This document shows positions 1-8,499 of a stretch of 11,554 bases of DNA, one piece after another. The notes beneath the pieces are model-generated. The model was not told the DNA's origin and made no database searches. It saw only the letters and a program-made list of their open reading frames with translations. The translations under genes were made by a program, and so were the position numbers. The stretch is taken from positions 2,216 to 13,769 of the forward strand of contig JADGJT010000513.1 in assembly GCA_027604005.1 (NCBI GenBank), given 5' to 3'. The number at the start of each line of letters is the position of its first letter. The stretch's first letter is position 1. This DNA is from Dinochytrium kinnereticum. Lineage: Eukaryota; Chytridiomycota; Chytridiomycetes; Chytridiales; Chytridiaceae.

Positions 1-103
1 TCATGTGGTGCGCGCGCTCGCGCGCTCTGCCGCGGGCGCGGAGGGCTGGGGGCAGTTGGTAACTGCTGAAAGACACAAAAGCATCCACAAATACAACACT
101 CAC
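1..103 (-). other. Intron 1 of the G-beta gene (partial), GC-rich
   Basis: The donor GTGAGT is at 103-98. TTTCAG and CAGCAG lie about 40-45 bases further on, but translation beyond them does not give the residues expected after ADTTL and soon meets a stop. The true acceptor is therefore probably off the left edge. Positions 10-25 form a CG-only palindrome with 7-bp arms, inside a GC-rich block at about 9-50 that contrasts with the AT-rich surroundings. Confidence 0.5.
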
Positions 104-203
104 GCGTGGTGTCCGCCAGAGCATCCTTCTTCTGCCGGATCCTCTCCTTGAGACTTTCAGCTTCCCTTCGAGCATAAGCGATCCGTTCAGATATATCAGA
201 CAT
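104..203 (-). CDS. G-protein beta subunit, first coding exon (partial)
   Basis: The minus strand from the ATG at 203 encodes 33 residues plus one base. It begins MSDISERIAYARREAE and continues through SLKERIRQKKDALADTT. This matches the N-terminal coiled coil of heterotrimeric G-protein beta subunits; the animal proteins have a corresponding EAEQLKNQIRD...ADATL pattern. In the family this helix pairs with the gamma subunit at the membrane, ahead of a seven-bladed WD40 propeller. The exon ends at a consensus GTGAGT donor after the first base (C) of the next codon, which fits the expected Leu of the TTL motif. The WD40 part is not in the window. The call rests on the N-terminal helix and the splice site only. 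In fungi this subunit acts in pheromone/cAMP signalling; that role is family knowledge, not seen here. Confidence 0.8.
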
Positions 204-280
204 TGTTTGATCTGTTCTCCTAGGCGGCAGGTGATAAGACTTGTGTGAGGGAGGGAGGGTAGGGGGGCGCAGGGGCGTTC
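204..280 (-). promoter_or_regulatory. CT-rich leader/promoter of the G-beta gene
   Basis: On the coding (minus) strand this stretch just upstream of the ATG contains repeated CCCTCCCTCC-type pyrimidine tracts (plus-strand GGGAGGGAGGG at about 248-260). CT-rich blocks just upstream of the start are common in fungal promoters and leaders. No TATA box is obvious. Confidence 0.3.
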
Positions 281-1255
281 AAATAACGCCACCACTGTAT
301 CCTACTTCAACACAACCGATTCTGAGGAGTGGAGCGCTACTTTCTTGACACCAACTGTGCTGGCGAGAGCAGTGATTTCGGTCGGTGATCGCTTTGGTGC
401 GTGAGGGATGAAGGAATAAGACGGCTTGCGAGCGGGTTTGGGTGGGGTGATTTGGGAGATATTTTTTGGGCAATTGCGGCACCTCCAAGTGCAACGTCAA
501 GACGCGCACAAAACCCCCCAACTTGGCGTCATTGCAAGGTGAAAACTGCGAAGACAAGCACCACTGTTTGGTTATTTCCTTTTTATTTGTGTTTGTGGGA
601 GCATGCCCTGCCATCGGATGTGGGATGGGGCTGTGTCTTTGATGTTGCAAGAATCTGAAGTTCAACACTTTTAGTGTGGTGATGATACTGTCATTCTGTT
701 TACTGCATGCGATTTAAAAAGAGCACCTCAAGATCAAGGTCTAAAGTGTTTGATGGAAGAGGATCTTGCTCGTGGATCACTTCATTCTTGGAATGTCAAA
801 AACGTCAAAAAGCAAGCACCATCTTCTTTTCCATCCAATCAAGGCAACAGTGGGATGTTCTGTCCTGCTGAGATTAGCCTGTCCTGTGTCGCCAATCTCA
901 CTTCTCTCATGGATTCAACTGCTACGATCAACCAACTGATGCTCGTTAACCTCTTTTCTTCCTCTTCTTGGTTCTTGAATGCTTCACCCGATCATAATAC
1001 TTTATATGGCCACTAGGCGCTTGCTCAAGATGAAAGCGATTGTTTGAGGGCATCTACCTAATTCAGGCAAACTTTCAAAGAGACTATTTCCCCACTCTTC
1101 ACTTCCTATTTGCATTTTTTAAATCTCATCTTGGAACGTCAATTGCAAGAACGGTTCAAGAGAAACTTAGGTGCGCTGACTCTCTCCTCAATATTGTTAT
1201 CATCAGAAAGTTAGTTCAAGCTTGAAATCGCTCTTGCTCTCCAGACGTTAACATG
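281..1255. other. Intergenic, no gene supported
   Basis: Several ORFs of 60-130 codons occur on both strands, but none shows a recognisable domain, convincing composition or splice structure, and they overlap each other. I see no RNA gene. Part of this stretch is probably the upstream control region of the G-beta gene. Confidence 0.5.
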
Positions 1256-1263
1256 ACGATCGA

Positions 1264-1302
1264 TCGTAAAAAGCAATCATGCGACCCTAGGCTTTTTTAC
1301 GA
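1264..1302. repeat. Imperfect stem-loop
   Basis: TCGTAAAAAGC at 1264-1274 and GCTTTTTTACGA at 1291-1302 are inverted copies differing by one A/T, separated by 16 bases. A 12-bp perfect palindrome ACGATCGATCGT (1256-1267) abuts it. Function is unknown; it could be the end of a small decayed element. Confidence 0.5.
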
Positions 1303-1493
1303 AAGAGGCGTTTTATTCTACAAGGGAAGCAAGCGTGACTCGCGCGTTCCAAGAGTCTCCGCCCAGATCAAACTTGGTTAGAAGCTCAGTGATATCTACC
1401 TGCACCTGTCTCCCTTTGTCGGGTCTTACAGTGATGTATAAATCTTTCAGCTCGTTGTCATGTCTTTGCCCCAAAAGACTTACTTTGCTATAT

Positions 1494-1698
1494 TCCGGCG
1501 GTTTCTCCGTGTTCAAAGTCACCATCGAACGGGCCACAGGGAAACAGTATGCTATGAAAATCGTGGATAAGTTCAAATGCAATAGTCAATCGGTGATTAA
1601 GGCGGAGATCAATGTTCTGAAGAAAGTCAGACAGGCGAGCATTATCAACCTATGGCATGTATGAGATGGATGTCAAGCTTTACCTTTTGATGGACTTG
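1494..1698 (+). pseudogene. Protein kinase N-lobe fragment (CaMK-like)
   Basis: From 1494 the frame reads SGGFSVFKVTIERATGKQYA then MKIVDK. This is a glycine-loop remnant (GGFSV), then the ATP-anchoring lysine (AMK, codon 1557-1559). AEINVLKKV follows with the helix-C glutamate (codon 1605-1607). After INLWH, at about 1659, the frame breaks (two bases lost or one gained) and the next frame continues YEMDVKLYLLMDL, the expected hinge (subdomain V). The order fits CaMK-type Ser/Thr kinases. No acceptable catalytic loop, DFG or APE motif follows; a poly-T run at about 1702-1713 comes right after. Upstream of GGFS the reading frame is not kinase-like. I read it as an isolated, frameshifted fragment and not a working gene. 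Confidence 0.75.
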
Positions 1699-1704
1699 AA
1701 AGTT

Positions 1705-3220
1705 TTTTTTTTTTATCTTGCTGGCTTGCTTAAGTATGTTTCAAGTGACCGAAAACACTAAGACGGGTGATTTGTCTTGCTTGACGCAATAGGAACCGAT
1801 TCAGAATAGATTGGGCGAGGCATGTCTGTTAACACGTGAGTGGCCCTAATTAAAATGGTGATTGTGGTCATGCTGCTCGAGGGTATGTGAATGGACAACC
1901 TCCTCGTTGCCTTTTGAAATATAATAGGCCACAGAATCGAAACCCTCTGGAGAAGCTCTTTCAGACTACGCTGAATATGAAGGTACTTATTGCTTTGTGA
2001 TGTTGTCTATTTATTGTCGTTCATCTATCTATATGGTGTTTGGTAAATTGATCTTTATTGTATTTTCACTAACTCCGATTAACTCCGTTATTGAATAAAA
2101 AGAGATCAATCGATCAAGGAGGAATCTGGCCTCCTAGGCTACAAAGCCAACTTTATCTATACTTCTGAGGGCTCTCCTAGTATGACGCCTAAAGCACCTA
2201 CTAGCTAATCTTATTCATTCTCCTACTCTCTTTCCGAATACCAGGATAGTGGCCAGCTACGTAGCGTTACGAAGCCCGATTATGATTATTTACGATGTGT
2301 TGTGTCCAATGGCAATGAATCCGCATCTGATTCTGCGGAGCCCAGATGAGGTAAGTAATTTGGTTAGTGGGGGGGTTGATTTCAGCTGTATATTCTCTTT
2401 CGCACATACATATTGTTTTTATTGCGTATTACTCAATCTAAGTGGTTAGATCATGTAATTAGCTCAAAAAAATAAAGAATAGCGGAATCTGGAACCCCGA
2501 GTTTGAGGCTTGGATGTTGGCCTTTGGATCTAGTATTTTATACTTGATAACTAGGTATCAGTCAATTCAAGTACCGTTCGATACACGTTCCCGTAACAAC
2601 CCATGCACCTGTGTGGCTTATGGTGCGGCACTTATCTTAAAACCCTTTAAGTCATGGCCATTCACTCCACTCATACTTCCACAGCGATGGAAGTATTATC
2701 TGAGCTACAGAAGTGCATCTTAGGAACCATTTTGGAACAGATTAATGGGAAACATACTCTATTTTTGGTAGAAGTTACTGATTTGTAGCTCTTTTTATGA
2801 TTTTCACTTTCACTTGCATTTCACTTTTGTTTATCTATAATATCAGCTCTTTATTTTTACATTCCCATTATAAGATTTGTGAGAATGTGCTTGATAAGCT
2901 ATTCACTCCCTCCATTGAACATCAAGAGCTTTTACCGAATTACTTCAGAGACTGTAAAATGAAGGAAATAAGCTACATGGTATTGAAAATCCATTATGAT
3001 CTATGCTTTTAAAGAAGGTAAATGGCGGGTGGATTCTATAATAAGTAAATAGTAAACAATGAAAGACACAGCGTTTGATATGTATCAGACCTAAAAGTAT
3101 TCATGGTTCTATCGGATATGAAAGCGGGCTTGCAGGGGTATGTCCCAAATGTAAAAGGGATTGGGGGCTTTAAAGGATGCCCAAAGCCAAAAGGTGAAAG
3201 AATAACAGGAGTCAACAAAA
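1705..3220. other. AT-rich intergenic DNA, no gene supported
   Basis: Short ORFs occur (for example at 2249-2449, 2514-2723 and 2797-3012), but none resembles a known family. GTAAGT-like donors appear at about 2350, without a credible exon partner. A short inverted repeat AGGAGG...CCTCCT lies at 2117-2135. The last 200 bases are the 3' flank of the minus-strand GATA gene. Confidence 0.5.
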
Positions 3221-4635
3221 TTATAGATAAGCAGGCGAAACAAAAAAAAGGTTGGTGTCGAGCGTGCTAACGTCCAATGCATCAGGTGTCTCCTGAATTG
3301 CCGCACCATCATATAGTCCGTAACGGTCGTCATGAAACTCGCCAGAAACGCTTGCTGGTAGTTGGTAACCGTTGATTCCATCGTCAAATAGGGTAAGGTA
3401 GCTCTCCTGATTGGCTAGACTTGGAGTATCGATGTACCCGTACTGAGTTCCGGCAAGTCCCGAGAGTGGATTAAAGCCGTAGGCAGAGGCGCTGGAGAGC
3501 GTAGACGTATTCTGCATCAGAGATGCAAGGTCGGTCGAATCACCCATTCCACCCCCCCCAAATGTTACAAACTCATCTTCTGGAAGCACTCCCACAGGAT
3601 TCGAAGGAAAACCTTGCAACGGGTCTTGCGTCTGATACCCGTAATTTCCAAGCAGACCTACGCCAAACACGTCGGCCATTGAATTCATCTGACTGTTTTG
3701 GAGAGTACTGAGAGAAGACATCGACGACTGCCTGCCGAGGAGAAAAGAACTTGATCGCGAGCTCAGGGGTCCAGCTTCGACACCGTTGCCTGTGCCAAAA
3801 CTGTATGGAGTCATACTCCCCGATCCAGTGTACCTGCTCGTTAGAGGGCTGGCTGCAATCTCGATTTTTGCTTGCGAATGTTGAGGTGTAAAAGACCGAA
3901 CCCCTGATCCATTCTGGGTAAAGTAGCCTCCACTCTCTGACATTACCGGTCTCGCAGATCCTCTCTCTGCCCTCTCTGCCCTAACCCTCCACCTAACGTA
4001 GCAAGCGTTGCAGAGGTTCTAAATGAACAATGAAGCAATGTTAGTTTTCCTAATGCAGACGTATCGTTTGAGCTTTGATTTGGAGGGTTTTTACCCCCCA
4101 TTTTCTTCCTTCTTTTATCGGAACCTACCCTCTTCTTATCCGGCCCCTTTCTTTTTAAAGGCGTTTCATGCTCTCTAACACCGCACTCTACACACTTCCA
4201 TTCCTCACCCGGAGCAAGACCACAGTCGTCCTGAGCGCGTTTGTGCTGTCGCTTTGACGACGCTCCTTTGCGGATGGGTGAGGACGATATTGGCGTCGAA
4301 AGTTCATCTTTGTAAGATCGTTTGGTTGATGTGAGTGGAGATTTCCTGGCGACCCTCGATGTGTCCCGCACAGCCATCACTCCATCTCCACTTCCAACCA
4401 TCAGTTCCCCTAAATTGTCACTATCATTTGTGATGCCAGTGGATTGGTTGACGTGATGATGGTGAAGCGGATTCGAGTGCTTCTTCAAGGGGATTCCCGG
4501 AAGCGGTACTTGCTTGATTTGATGGTAGGTGATGGACGAAATCGAGTCAAGTATGGGAGCTGATTGATGCGAGAGCTGGATGGTTGGGACGAGTGATCCT
4601 GGTAATGCCGCCTCCCTCATCGTTCTCGCTTCCAT
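3221..4635 (-). CDS. GATA-type zinc-finger transcription factor, two exons
   Basis: Exon 1 is 4635-4129 and exon 2 is 4018-3221. The 110-bp intron (4128-4019) starts GTAGGT, has a CTAAC branch site and ends TTTAG. It is in phase 0 and splits the finger. The spliced product is 434 residues. The finger reads CVECGVREHETPLKRKGPDK, then KR, then NLCNACYVRW across the junction, with zinc-binding Cys148, Cys151, Cys172 and Cys175 (C-X2-C-X20-C-X2-C). A basic segment follows (RVRAERAER). The N-terminal part has a His run and a basic, NLS-like stretch (about 120-133). The C-terminal 240 residues are Ser/Gly/Asn-rich without another domain. The ATG at 4635 is the first in frame and has context CCCCATGG. 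GATA factors bind (A/T)GATA(A/G) sites in the nucleus. Tyr replaces the usual Gly after CNAC. The target pathway cannot be read from the sequence. Confidence 0.88.
4019..4128 (-). other. Intron splitting the GATA finger
   Basis: GTAGGT donor at 4128, CTAAC branch-point match about 21 bases before the end, TTTAG acceptor ending at 4019. Removing it joins ...GPDKKR to NLCNAC and restores the second cysteine pair. Reading through it ends at a stop after an unrelated tail, so splicing is needed for a functional finger. Confidence 0.85.
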
Positions 4636-4675
4636 GGGGATGATTGCAGAGGACTCGAGGATTATTGTACGTGAA

Positions 4676-4725
4676 TAAGAGCTGTGTTCAGCAACCAAAG
4701 TAAGAGCTGTGTACAATAAACAAAG
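4676..4725. repeat. 25-bp tandem duplication upstream of the GATA start
   Basis: TAAGAGCTGTGTTCAGCAAC (beginning of unit 1, 4676-4700) is repeated as TAAGAGCTGTGTACAATAAA (beginning of unit 2, 4701-4725). The two 25-base units differ at four positions. They lie 40-90 bases upstream of the ATG at 4635 and are probably in the leader or core promoter. Confidence 0.7.
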
Positions 4726-4779
4726 TAAATGGGATTTTAACTCTCAAGACCTTTTGACTTTCAATTCTTTGTCGACAGA

Positions 4780-4798
4780 CAATCCAATCATTGGATTG
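4780..4798. promoter_or_regulatory. CCAAT/ATTGG palindrome in the GATA promoter
   Basis: CAATCCAAT-C-ATTGGATTG is a perfect 9-bp inverted repeat about one central base. It places CCAAT boxes on both strands, about 145 bases upstream of the ATG at 4635. CCAAT boxes are bound by the HAP/NF-Y complex in fungi; use here is inferred. Confidence 0.45.
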
Positions 4799-4982
4799 AA
4801 TATCTGCTGCCATAACAATAAGAAAAGGCTTTCAGCTCCACGAGTGCCTTTCAACTTCTGATTGAATTGGCTTTACTCCAGCAGCAAGCTCGCGAAAAGT
4901 TCTGAGCCACGACAACGAGACCATGGACACCATACTTGCCTCTGGTTTGCTAAGCCCAACAGCTCGAAAAAAATGGACAGCC

Positions 4983-5216
4983 ATGACTCAACGGATGTTC
5001 CTGACCGCTGGTGCCATCACCGCTGGCCTCATATCCCTCACCCATGCTGAAGAGGATTTCGACATGCATGATAATGATGCTGAATGCCTCGCCTTCTCGT
5101 GCCGATCCATCCCAATGCCATCCTGCCTGGCTTCCATCTCCTCTGTAACCAAGACTGAATCCTTGGCGGAAACTTTCTTGATAGTGAAGACTAGACAGCA
5201 GCTAATCCGACCTTGA
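4983..5216 (+). CDS. Small ORF with signal-peptide-like N-terminus (candidate)
   Basis: The ORF from the ATG at 4983 is 77 codons. It begins MTQRMFLTAGAITAGLISLT and then HA|EEDFD, which looks like a short n-region, a hydrophobic core and an A-X-A-like cleavage site (THA). The predicted mature part is about 55 residues and contains three cysteines near its start (ECLAFSCRSIPMPSC). An in-frame ATG at 4923 would add 20 residues before the hydrophobic stretch. No family is recognised. Small secreted proteins are common in plant-pathogenic fungi, but short ORFs with such a start also arise by chance, and an ORF of similar length runs on the opposite strand. Confidence 0.25.
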   Translation: MTQRMFLTAGAITAGLISLTHAEEDFDMHDNDAECLAFSCRSIPMPSCLASISSVTKTESLAETFLIVKTRQQLIRP

Positions 5217-5620
5217 GCATCCCTTCCGAATTCTTTCATTAGTGTTTGCTCTCAGATCCTCTATGGCTGTGGCTGTGGCAACAGCGCCGCCTCGGAGGCT
5301 GCTTAGGCTCATCTTTTCGAGGGAGCGCGGGCGTTTCGAGTGTGGTTCGTCGCAGAACGTGCAGGAAATTTAAGGAGGTAATTGAGGGAGATGACGTTAC
5401 CTGGTGCGGCATCGCTGCGTCGCTGGAGTGTGGTGCTGGTGGATACGCGGAGGCATGCGGCGCGGACACATTCGGCGATCTGCTTCGTTGGTGATGGACG
5501 ATCCAATTTTCTTGCTCCCATCAATGCTCCCACTCGGATCGCCGTCCATGTAAGAAGAAGGAGGAGGCGTGGCCTCCTCACGAGGCCATTATGTTTTGGA
5601 CACCCTTGCATTTTTCACCC
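5217..5620. other. GC-richer stretch with overlapping ORFs, no gene supported
   Basis: ORFs of 75-100 codons overlap on both strands in several frames, as expected from a GC-richer segment with few stops. Arg-rich products such as RRRRRRG are shadows of a purine run. A perfect 8-bp hairpin (GAGGAGGC / GCCTCCTC, 5561-5579, 3-base loop) is present. Confidence 0.45.
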
Positions 5621-5632
5621 AAAATCGTCACG

Positions 5633-6062
5633 GTCTTAACTGGTCTCATGGATCTGAAACACACCAACAACGTCGTCCTTCCAGCCACGCTTAACGAATC
5701 TTTTAAGAGCGTGTTTATCCAAATGGAAGTATTGCAATCTCGGTAACTTCCAAGACTACTTCAGTGAATCCGGCGGAAGGAAGCCTAATATCTTTTACAC
5801 CCTTGGCAGCATGAGTCTTATTCCTCTACGATCGTTCCATTATCCACCGAGATCTGAGAGTAGAAAATGCATTGCTCTCCGGAAAAAGCCACTTCACTGT
5901 CAAAGACATCAGACTTTGGAATTGCAGATTGGACGGATGAAACTTATGCTGGTCCAACAACTCAAATGGATATTGATATATTGATGTACGTCGCACCCGA
6001 GCTATTACAGAAGCAACCCCACGACGGTGGGAGTGGCATATAGTCTTGGGAATAATCTTTTC
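5633..6062 (+). pseudogene. Protein kinase pseudogene with multiple frameshifts
   Basis: Kinase subdomains appear in the right order but in changing frames. From 5633: VLTGLMDLKHTNNVVL and ESFKSVFIQME (subdomains III-V). After one surplus base (about 5729): YCNLGNFQDYFSESGG. After another shift: IIHRDLRVENALL, the catalytic loop, with HRD at 5845-5853. After another: DFGIADWTDETYAGPTTQMD (DFG at 5912-5920), then ILMYVAPELLQ (APE at 5993-6001). The frame stops at 6041; beyond it SLGIIF of subdomain IX appears, itself frame-split. The usual Lys of HRDLK is Arg. The glycine loop and ATP lysine are not found upstream. Three or more shifts plus a stop rule out a working product unless unrecognised introns exist; the shifts do not sit at splice signals. 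Confidence 0.8.
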
Positions 6063-7200
6063 GTTACTGAAGCCCAATTGACCCGTTACCTCTCTGCCGT
6101 TGGTCGAAATGGCTTCGTCGATTTCCATACCACCTCTTGTTGTATAAGCTAAGCGTCCCTACGGGTTGCATTACTGGTCTCTACATAGCCACCTATTTTT
6201 ACTGACGTGAATATTCTACTCATGAAGGCGTTAGGATGTGAGCTCGGACAGAAGAGATGAGGTCGGTTTCTGTTCCAAAAAGAACTGGAACCTATAAAAT
6301 TTGTCAGGACCCTTCTCCGAAGCCCTAGGGATGTCTTTGCTTAATGACGCCGAGACGTTTGAAAAAGAATGCAATGGTGCCGTAGTCAACATTAATTATA
6401 GGGCCGAGAGCAAGTTTCTCAGTATGCCCTTGAAAGGTTTAGAAGTGGTCTTGCTTATTAGTCCCCTCGAAATTCAAGTGAAGCTTTGGCAGGTCTTAAA
6501 GAAGCTTTAACAATACTATTTGACGCAATGTTTGAAGAAACGGATTCGAGTAGGAGAGCCTAAATGCAGGGTGAAAAGGAGGACATGGCTGGAACATGTT
6601 GCGAAACTTAAAGCTTCCAGTCGCGCTATACCTAAACCAGCACCAAAAGGAAATGAGCTGATAAATTTCAAACATCCAAGTTCGGTTCTTGATAATGCCG
6701 AGACTTCTTTGAGGTATTGTGGTATGTATATAATATGATTACCTTTCTTGACATGCACATATACCGCATATTCATCAATATATGAAAAATATATTGTATA
6801 TCCGACCGACAAATACACTGCAAACTACATGCTCAAAGATGATATGCCTACATAATATTCCAACGTATCAAGCACGACAGACATAGACATCAATGCATTT
6901 ATTCAATTTCATTAATTGTTAGCATATTTACATTACAGGTGGTCGTCAAAAATAACTAAATAGCATAAACAGCTAACCCAAATGCGGATCACCGGGCTAT
7001 GTTTAGCTCAAAACCAAAAACTAAAGAGATGGAAGGAATGCGTTTAATAAACAATATGCCACATTGGGTTAGGAGAAGAAAAATAACGAAATAAAATGGA
7101 CAGCACTGATCCTCAAAATCCACCACTTCCGTTTTGCAGTAAAGAGAATTTGCATACAAAACTGGAGGGGGATGTCACAATCTTCCAGAAGACGGGTAGT
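6063..7200. other. Intergenic, possible decayed kinase tail then AT-rich DNA
   Basis: Just after the kinase pseudogene, a plus-strand frame at about 6268-6320 reads KELEPIKFVRTLLRSPRDVF, which could be a C-lobe remnant, but this is weak. The ORF at 6301-6510 and the overlapping ORFs at 6516-6818 are unrecognised. 6740-7200 is strongly AT-rich without a gene and includes the 3' flank of the transporter relic. Confidence 0.4.
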
Positions 7201-8142
7201 TTAGAACGGCTTTGAAGAGGTTTTGCGATAGGCAAGACCGATGAAGCTATACCATGCGCCTCCGATAAAGGTCAATAGAATTCCTGGAAACGAAAGGTGG
7301 AAATTAATTAATTGGAAAATAGAACTGAGATATAAGCGAGAGATATAGGATATCCACCTAAGCCATTCAAAGTCGTGATTATATAGCCAAATACACAAAC
7401 ACTCAACGTAGCAAAACAATAAATGCTCTAGCGCTAATGTTACAGCTGGATTCGTGCTTCTCACCACCTGATGAAACGGCAGCGATACCATGCTTAAGGA
7501 GACATTCGAAACCGCAATGTTGACAGTGTAGAGCACAGAGAAGAGAAGAATGGTGATAAGGTTCCTTCTCCTTTTTCTTCTCAGATCCCTTTTGTGGTCA
7601 GCAGAGGTTGGGTGAGGCAAGTAAGGGGAGTGGTTGGGTGACGGGGAGATGGGTGCAGCCTCTTAACCAAATCCTCCTTGTGTCGATGCTGACGAAGGTC
7701 CCATGAAGCCGAGGAAGATGCGAGATCCAACACAAGAGAGGAGGGTATGGACGGCAGTTAAGAGCCAAGGGTAGTTGAATCTAAGGAGCTTCATGATGAT
7801 ATTGCTATCTGCAGATTACATAAGCTACCATTCATACGATATCACCATGAAAGCCAGAGTCTACTCACACATGGTCATGGAAAGGTTGAGAAGAAAGTAA
7901 ATGACCACAATGACATGTGGGTTGTCAATGGCCTCCACAGCTCTCAGAATGCCAGAACCAGTGGACTGAAGAAACAGAAGGCACTTTGAAACCCTTTCCA
8001 AGAGTCCAGTGAGCTGCAGGCGCTGATGCTGCTGCTGAAACATCCACTGATCGAACCTCGAGCGTTTGTGAACAGCAACAGGGTTAGGTTTTCTGAACTT
8101 TGCATCACCAGGATAGTTCAAAGATCGTGTGGATGTATTCAT
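7201..8142 (-). pseudogene. Triose-phosphate transporter (TPT/DUF250) family relic
   Basis: The exon 8142-7869 ends ...VVIYFLLNLSMTM plus one base before a GTGAGT donor at 7868. A 60-bp intron ends CTGCAG at 7809, and splicing gives MTMYSNIIMKLLRFNYPWLL then TAVHTLLS. This is the TPT pattern: first helix, then the PWLLTALH-like motif. A single in-frame TAA follows at 7665-7663. The same frame continues with VLYTVNIAVSNVSL and FHQVVRSTNPAVT (about 7536-7438), typical of helices 3-4. About 44 unrelated residues then come where the family has well over 100. The C-terminal ILLTFIGGAWYSFIGLAYRK follows, and the stop is at 7201-7203. Family members export phosphorylated sugars or nucleotide sugars across plastid, Golgi or ER membranes through ten helices. 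The stop and the missing centre make this copy non-functional in my reading. The ATG at 8142 may instead be intronic if the upstream exon is joined. Confidence 0.75.
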
Positions 8143-8185
8143 GAAGTGCAGTCCATAGCCAAACCATAGAATTTGTGATACTTAC

Positions 8186-8497
8186 CAGCATATGGTTCTG
8201 TTTTATAATGATAGAAAAAAACACTGAAGGAACCCATCTGACGTGTGTCACCTGCGGGTAAAGTGTCTTGCTCACGGTTTCCTTAAGAAACGATTCAATG
8301 CTGGTTGGAAAGACAGTTATGCCCAACAGCATGGATTTGAGCCAGTCGCTCCTTTCCTTTTCCTTCCAAGCATGTCCACTCAGAATAATGGACAGCAAGA
8401 TATATAAATGAAAACACAGTTCAGGTAGACCAAATAGAAACCACCTAAACTCCTGCCACACAAAGCAGTAATGATAGGGTGCGTACAGTGAACCCAT
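8186..8497 (-). CDS. Candidate membrane-protein exon upstream of the transporter relic
   Basis: The frame from the ATG at 8497 runs 104 codons to a perfect GTAAGT donor at 8185, in phase 0. It has hydrophobic segments (FRWFLFGLPELCFHLYILLS and FSIII) and a charged stretch WKEKERSDWLKSM. A CTAAC branch-site match near 8090, followed by GATCAG (exon from 8046) or TTTCAG (exon from 8034), would join it in frame to the transporter exon. That would replace the first 32-36 residues from the ATG at 8142. I do not recognise the family; it does not look like a normal TPT N-terminus. It may be a fused or neighbouring relic. Confidence 0.35.
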
Positions 8498-8499
8498 AA

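Noticed and set aside
401..1016. ORFs of 85-88 codons downstream of the G-beta promoter
   Set aside because: No recognisable domain or composition; one is overlapped by an antisense ORF of similar quality.
2797..3012. 71-codon ORF with a hydrophobic start resembling a signal peptide
   Set aside because: Strongly AT-rich sequence readily gives Phe/Ile/Leu runs; no homology or splice support.
4636..4716. Longer N-terminus for the GATA factor
   Set aside because: The frame is open but starts with TTG; the first ATG is at 4635 and has a good context.
5239..5639. Overlapping Arg-rich ORFs on both strands
   Set aside because: Mutually overlapping frames in GC-richer DNA; the Arg run comes from a purine repeat.
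1494..6062. The two kinase fragments as parts of one split gene
   Set aside because: The GATA gene on the opposite strand lies between them, their family signatures differ, and both cover the hinge region.
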